Below are positions 63,013 through 64,000 of a stretch of DNA of 64,000 bases, piece after piece. The position numbers were made by a program, and so were the translations under genes. The stretch is from positions 186,001-250,000 of the forward strand of contig CAVZIN010000004.1 in NCBI GenBank assembly GCA_963775315.1, read 5' to 3'. Position 1 is the first letter of the stretch, and each line of letters starts with the position of its first letter. The notes under the pieces are model-generated. The model was given only the letters and a program-made list of their open reading frames with translations, was not told where the DNA came from and did not search any database. The stretch comes from CAWGHZ01 sp963775315. Its GTDB lineage: Bacteria; Pseudomonadota; Alphaproteobacteria; MPNO01; DASWLB01.

Positions 63013-64000
63013 CTACTTGCCGAGCTTGTCGAGCGCGCCCTTGACCATCTGCGCCTCCTGGCTCGCCGGATCGAGCTTGCCGAGAAGCGTGGTCCAGCTC
63101 GCGCGCGCCACCTGGGTACGCTTCTCCTGCTTCGCGGCGAGGCCGATATACCAGAGCGCGTCGGGCGAATCCGCCGACATCGACTCGAGCTTCTTCGCGA
63201 CGGTCAGGAACTTGTCCGGCAGCGGCTTCGAGCCGTCCATCGGCACGGTGGCGAGCAGGGCCTCGGCCTCGCCGACCAGCGGCGCGGTATCGTTCGGGCG
63301 CAGCTTCACCGCATGGTCGAGCGCGTCCGCCGCCTTGTCGTGCTCGCCGAGCACCGTGTAGGCGCGGCCGAGCCGCATCCAGCCGTCGGCGTCCTTGGGG
63401 TTCGCCTTCATCTTGTCGGCGAGCCGCGCGACCATGCCGCGGATCATGTTCTGGCGGTCTTCTGGCGACATCGACTGCGCCGCCTGCATCTGCTCCTGCG
63501 TCGGGCCGGGCATGGCGGCGGGCGGGGAAGCCTGCGTCGCATCCGCGTTCGGGCCGGCCGGCGGCGCGGCGGCGGCGCCCTTCACGTGCGACAGCGCCTC
63601 CTTCGCCTTGTCCGGCTCGCCCAGCACCTGGTAGGCGCGGGCGAGGCGCTGCCAGCCCTCGGGATCGTTCGGGTTGGCCTTCAGCCGATCGGCGAGCTGC
63701 TGCACCATGCCGCGGATCATGTTCTGGCGGTCTTCCGGCGACATCGACTGCGCCGCCTGCATCTGCTCCTGCGTCGGGCCGGGCATGGCCGCGGCGGCGG
63801 GCGGCGCCTCCGGCTGGGGCTGGGCGGCGGGCGGCGCGTTCGCGGCCTGGGCGGCGGCGAGCTCCTCCGGCGCGGCGGGGATGCCCGCCTGCTTCGCCGC
63901 GGCGGCGATCTGGGCGCGCAGCGGGGCCAGCCAGGTCGCGTCCTTCGGCGCCGAGGCGGCAAGCTTGCGCCACGCGGCCACTGCCTCGGCCGGCTTGCCG
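63013..64000 (-). CDS. ccmI: Cytochrome c biogenesis protein CcmI, 5' end outside window
   Basis: The frame is open to the window edge, so only the C-terminal periplasmic portion (about 328 residues) is seen. It has two TPR units (NPNDPEGWQRLARAYQVLGE and NPKDADGWMRLGRAYTVLGE), then a C-terminal helical region. CcmI/CycH holds apocytochrome c for haem attachment. The region is duplicated: each unit is preceded by the same segment AMPGPTQEQMQAAQSMSPED, with an 86-bp near-identical DNA repeat. The frame continues across 63982-64000 without a stop, so the true start is beyond the window. Confidence 0.85.
   Translation of the reverse strand, partial: GKPAEAVAAWRKLAASAPKDATWLAPLRAQIAAAAKQAGIPAAPEELAAAQAANAPPAAQPQPEAPPAAAAMPGPTQEQMQAAQSMSPEDRQNMIRGMVQQLADRLKANPNDPEGWQRLARAYQVLGEPDKAKEALSHVKGAAAAPPAGPNADATQASPPAAMPGPTQEQMQAAQSMSPEDRQNMIRGMVARLADKMKANPKDADGWMRLGRAYTVLGEHDKAADALDHAVKLRPNDTAPLVGEAEALLATVPMDGSKPLPDKFLTVAKKLESMSADSPDALWYIGLAAKQEKRTQVARASWTTLLGKLDPASQEAQMVKGALDKLGK
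63431..63516. repeat. 86-bp direct repeat in ccmI, copy 1
   Basis: Matches 63704-63789 over 86 bases with one mismatch by eye (TCTTCTGG versus TCTTCCGG). The offset is 273 bp, an exact multiple of three (91 codons), so the duplication keeps the frame and doubles a TPR module. Confidence 0.9.
63704..63789. repeat. 86-bp direct repeat in ccmI, copy 2
   Basis: Second copy of the repeat at 63431-63516, encoding the same segment MPGPTQEQMQAAQSMSPEDR before the other TPR unit. Confidence 0.9.

Overview
The window is a GC-rich, densely coded chromosomal segment, most likely from an alphaproteobacterium (Rhizobiales/Rhodospirillales-like; inferred from gene content, not from a marker gene). The clues are the kdsD-lptC-lptA-lptB-rpoN-ptsN block, the ppk-ppx pair, a HpnN-type hopanoid transporter, rpmH-rnpA-yidD-yidC-ysxC, NnrU, a CcmI-type cytochrome c maturation protein and a tRNA-Ala(CGC). 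I saw no phage, IS, CRISPR or plasmid genes.

Layout. 0-7.6 kb: the end of an MFS exporter, a pirin, a DsbA-NhaA fusion, and a complete NitT/TauT-type ABC importer on the minus strand (binding protein, ATPase, two permeases). 7.7-13.4 kb: lipopolysaccharide precursor and transport genes leading into sigma-54 and EIIA-Ntr. 13.4-33.2 kb: housekeeping and accessory metabolism (ABC1 kinase, PepF, acyl-CoA ligase, SDR, CapA-like protein, HpnN, polyphosphate kinase and exopolyphosphatase, a giant AsmA protein, GST, DUF3891).

33.4-43.7 kb is the standout. Seven consecutive paralogous periplasmic substrate-binding proteins lie in tandem, split 3+4 by a terminator hairpin and a small DUF1328 gene on the other strand. 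One permease-ATPase-permease operon follows. All seven binding proteins carry a C-x6-C pair at the same place, which the importer binding protein at 6.5-7.6 kb lacks. The simplest reading is one membrane transporter served by a battery of alternative receptors. A tRNA-Ala with its own promoter and hairpin follows.

44-47.6 kb holds oxidative and aromatic catabolism candidates: a frameshifted luciferase-family monooxygenase, a decarboxylase-like amidohydrolase (ACMSD/LigW type) and a VanA-like Rieske oxygenase. The last two are divergent from a shared intergenic region. With a LigI-like amidohydrolase at 52.8 kb, they make aromatic or lignin-derived acids a reasonable but unproven guess for the ligands of the receptor array. 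47.6-54.3 kb: a histidine kinase, the rpmH-to-ysxC operon, tusA and a surface-antigen-like protein. 54.3-59.5 kb: a TetR-controlled RND efflux operon with a perfect 20-bp palindrome upstream. 59.6-64 kb: NnrU, folD, a YggU-like protein, YggT, an esterase and the 3' part of ccmI, which contains an internal duplication.

Genes are packed with many ATGA/GTGA overlaps. Several promoters fit TTGAC(A/C/G/T) plus 16-18 bp plus TANNNT. All functional calls come from reading motifs and family resemblance by eye. No database search was run.
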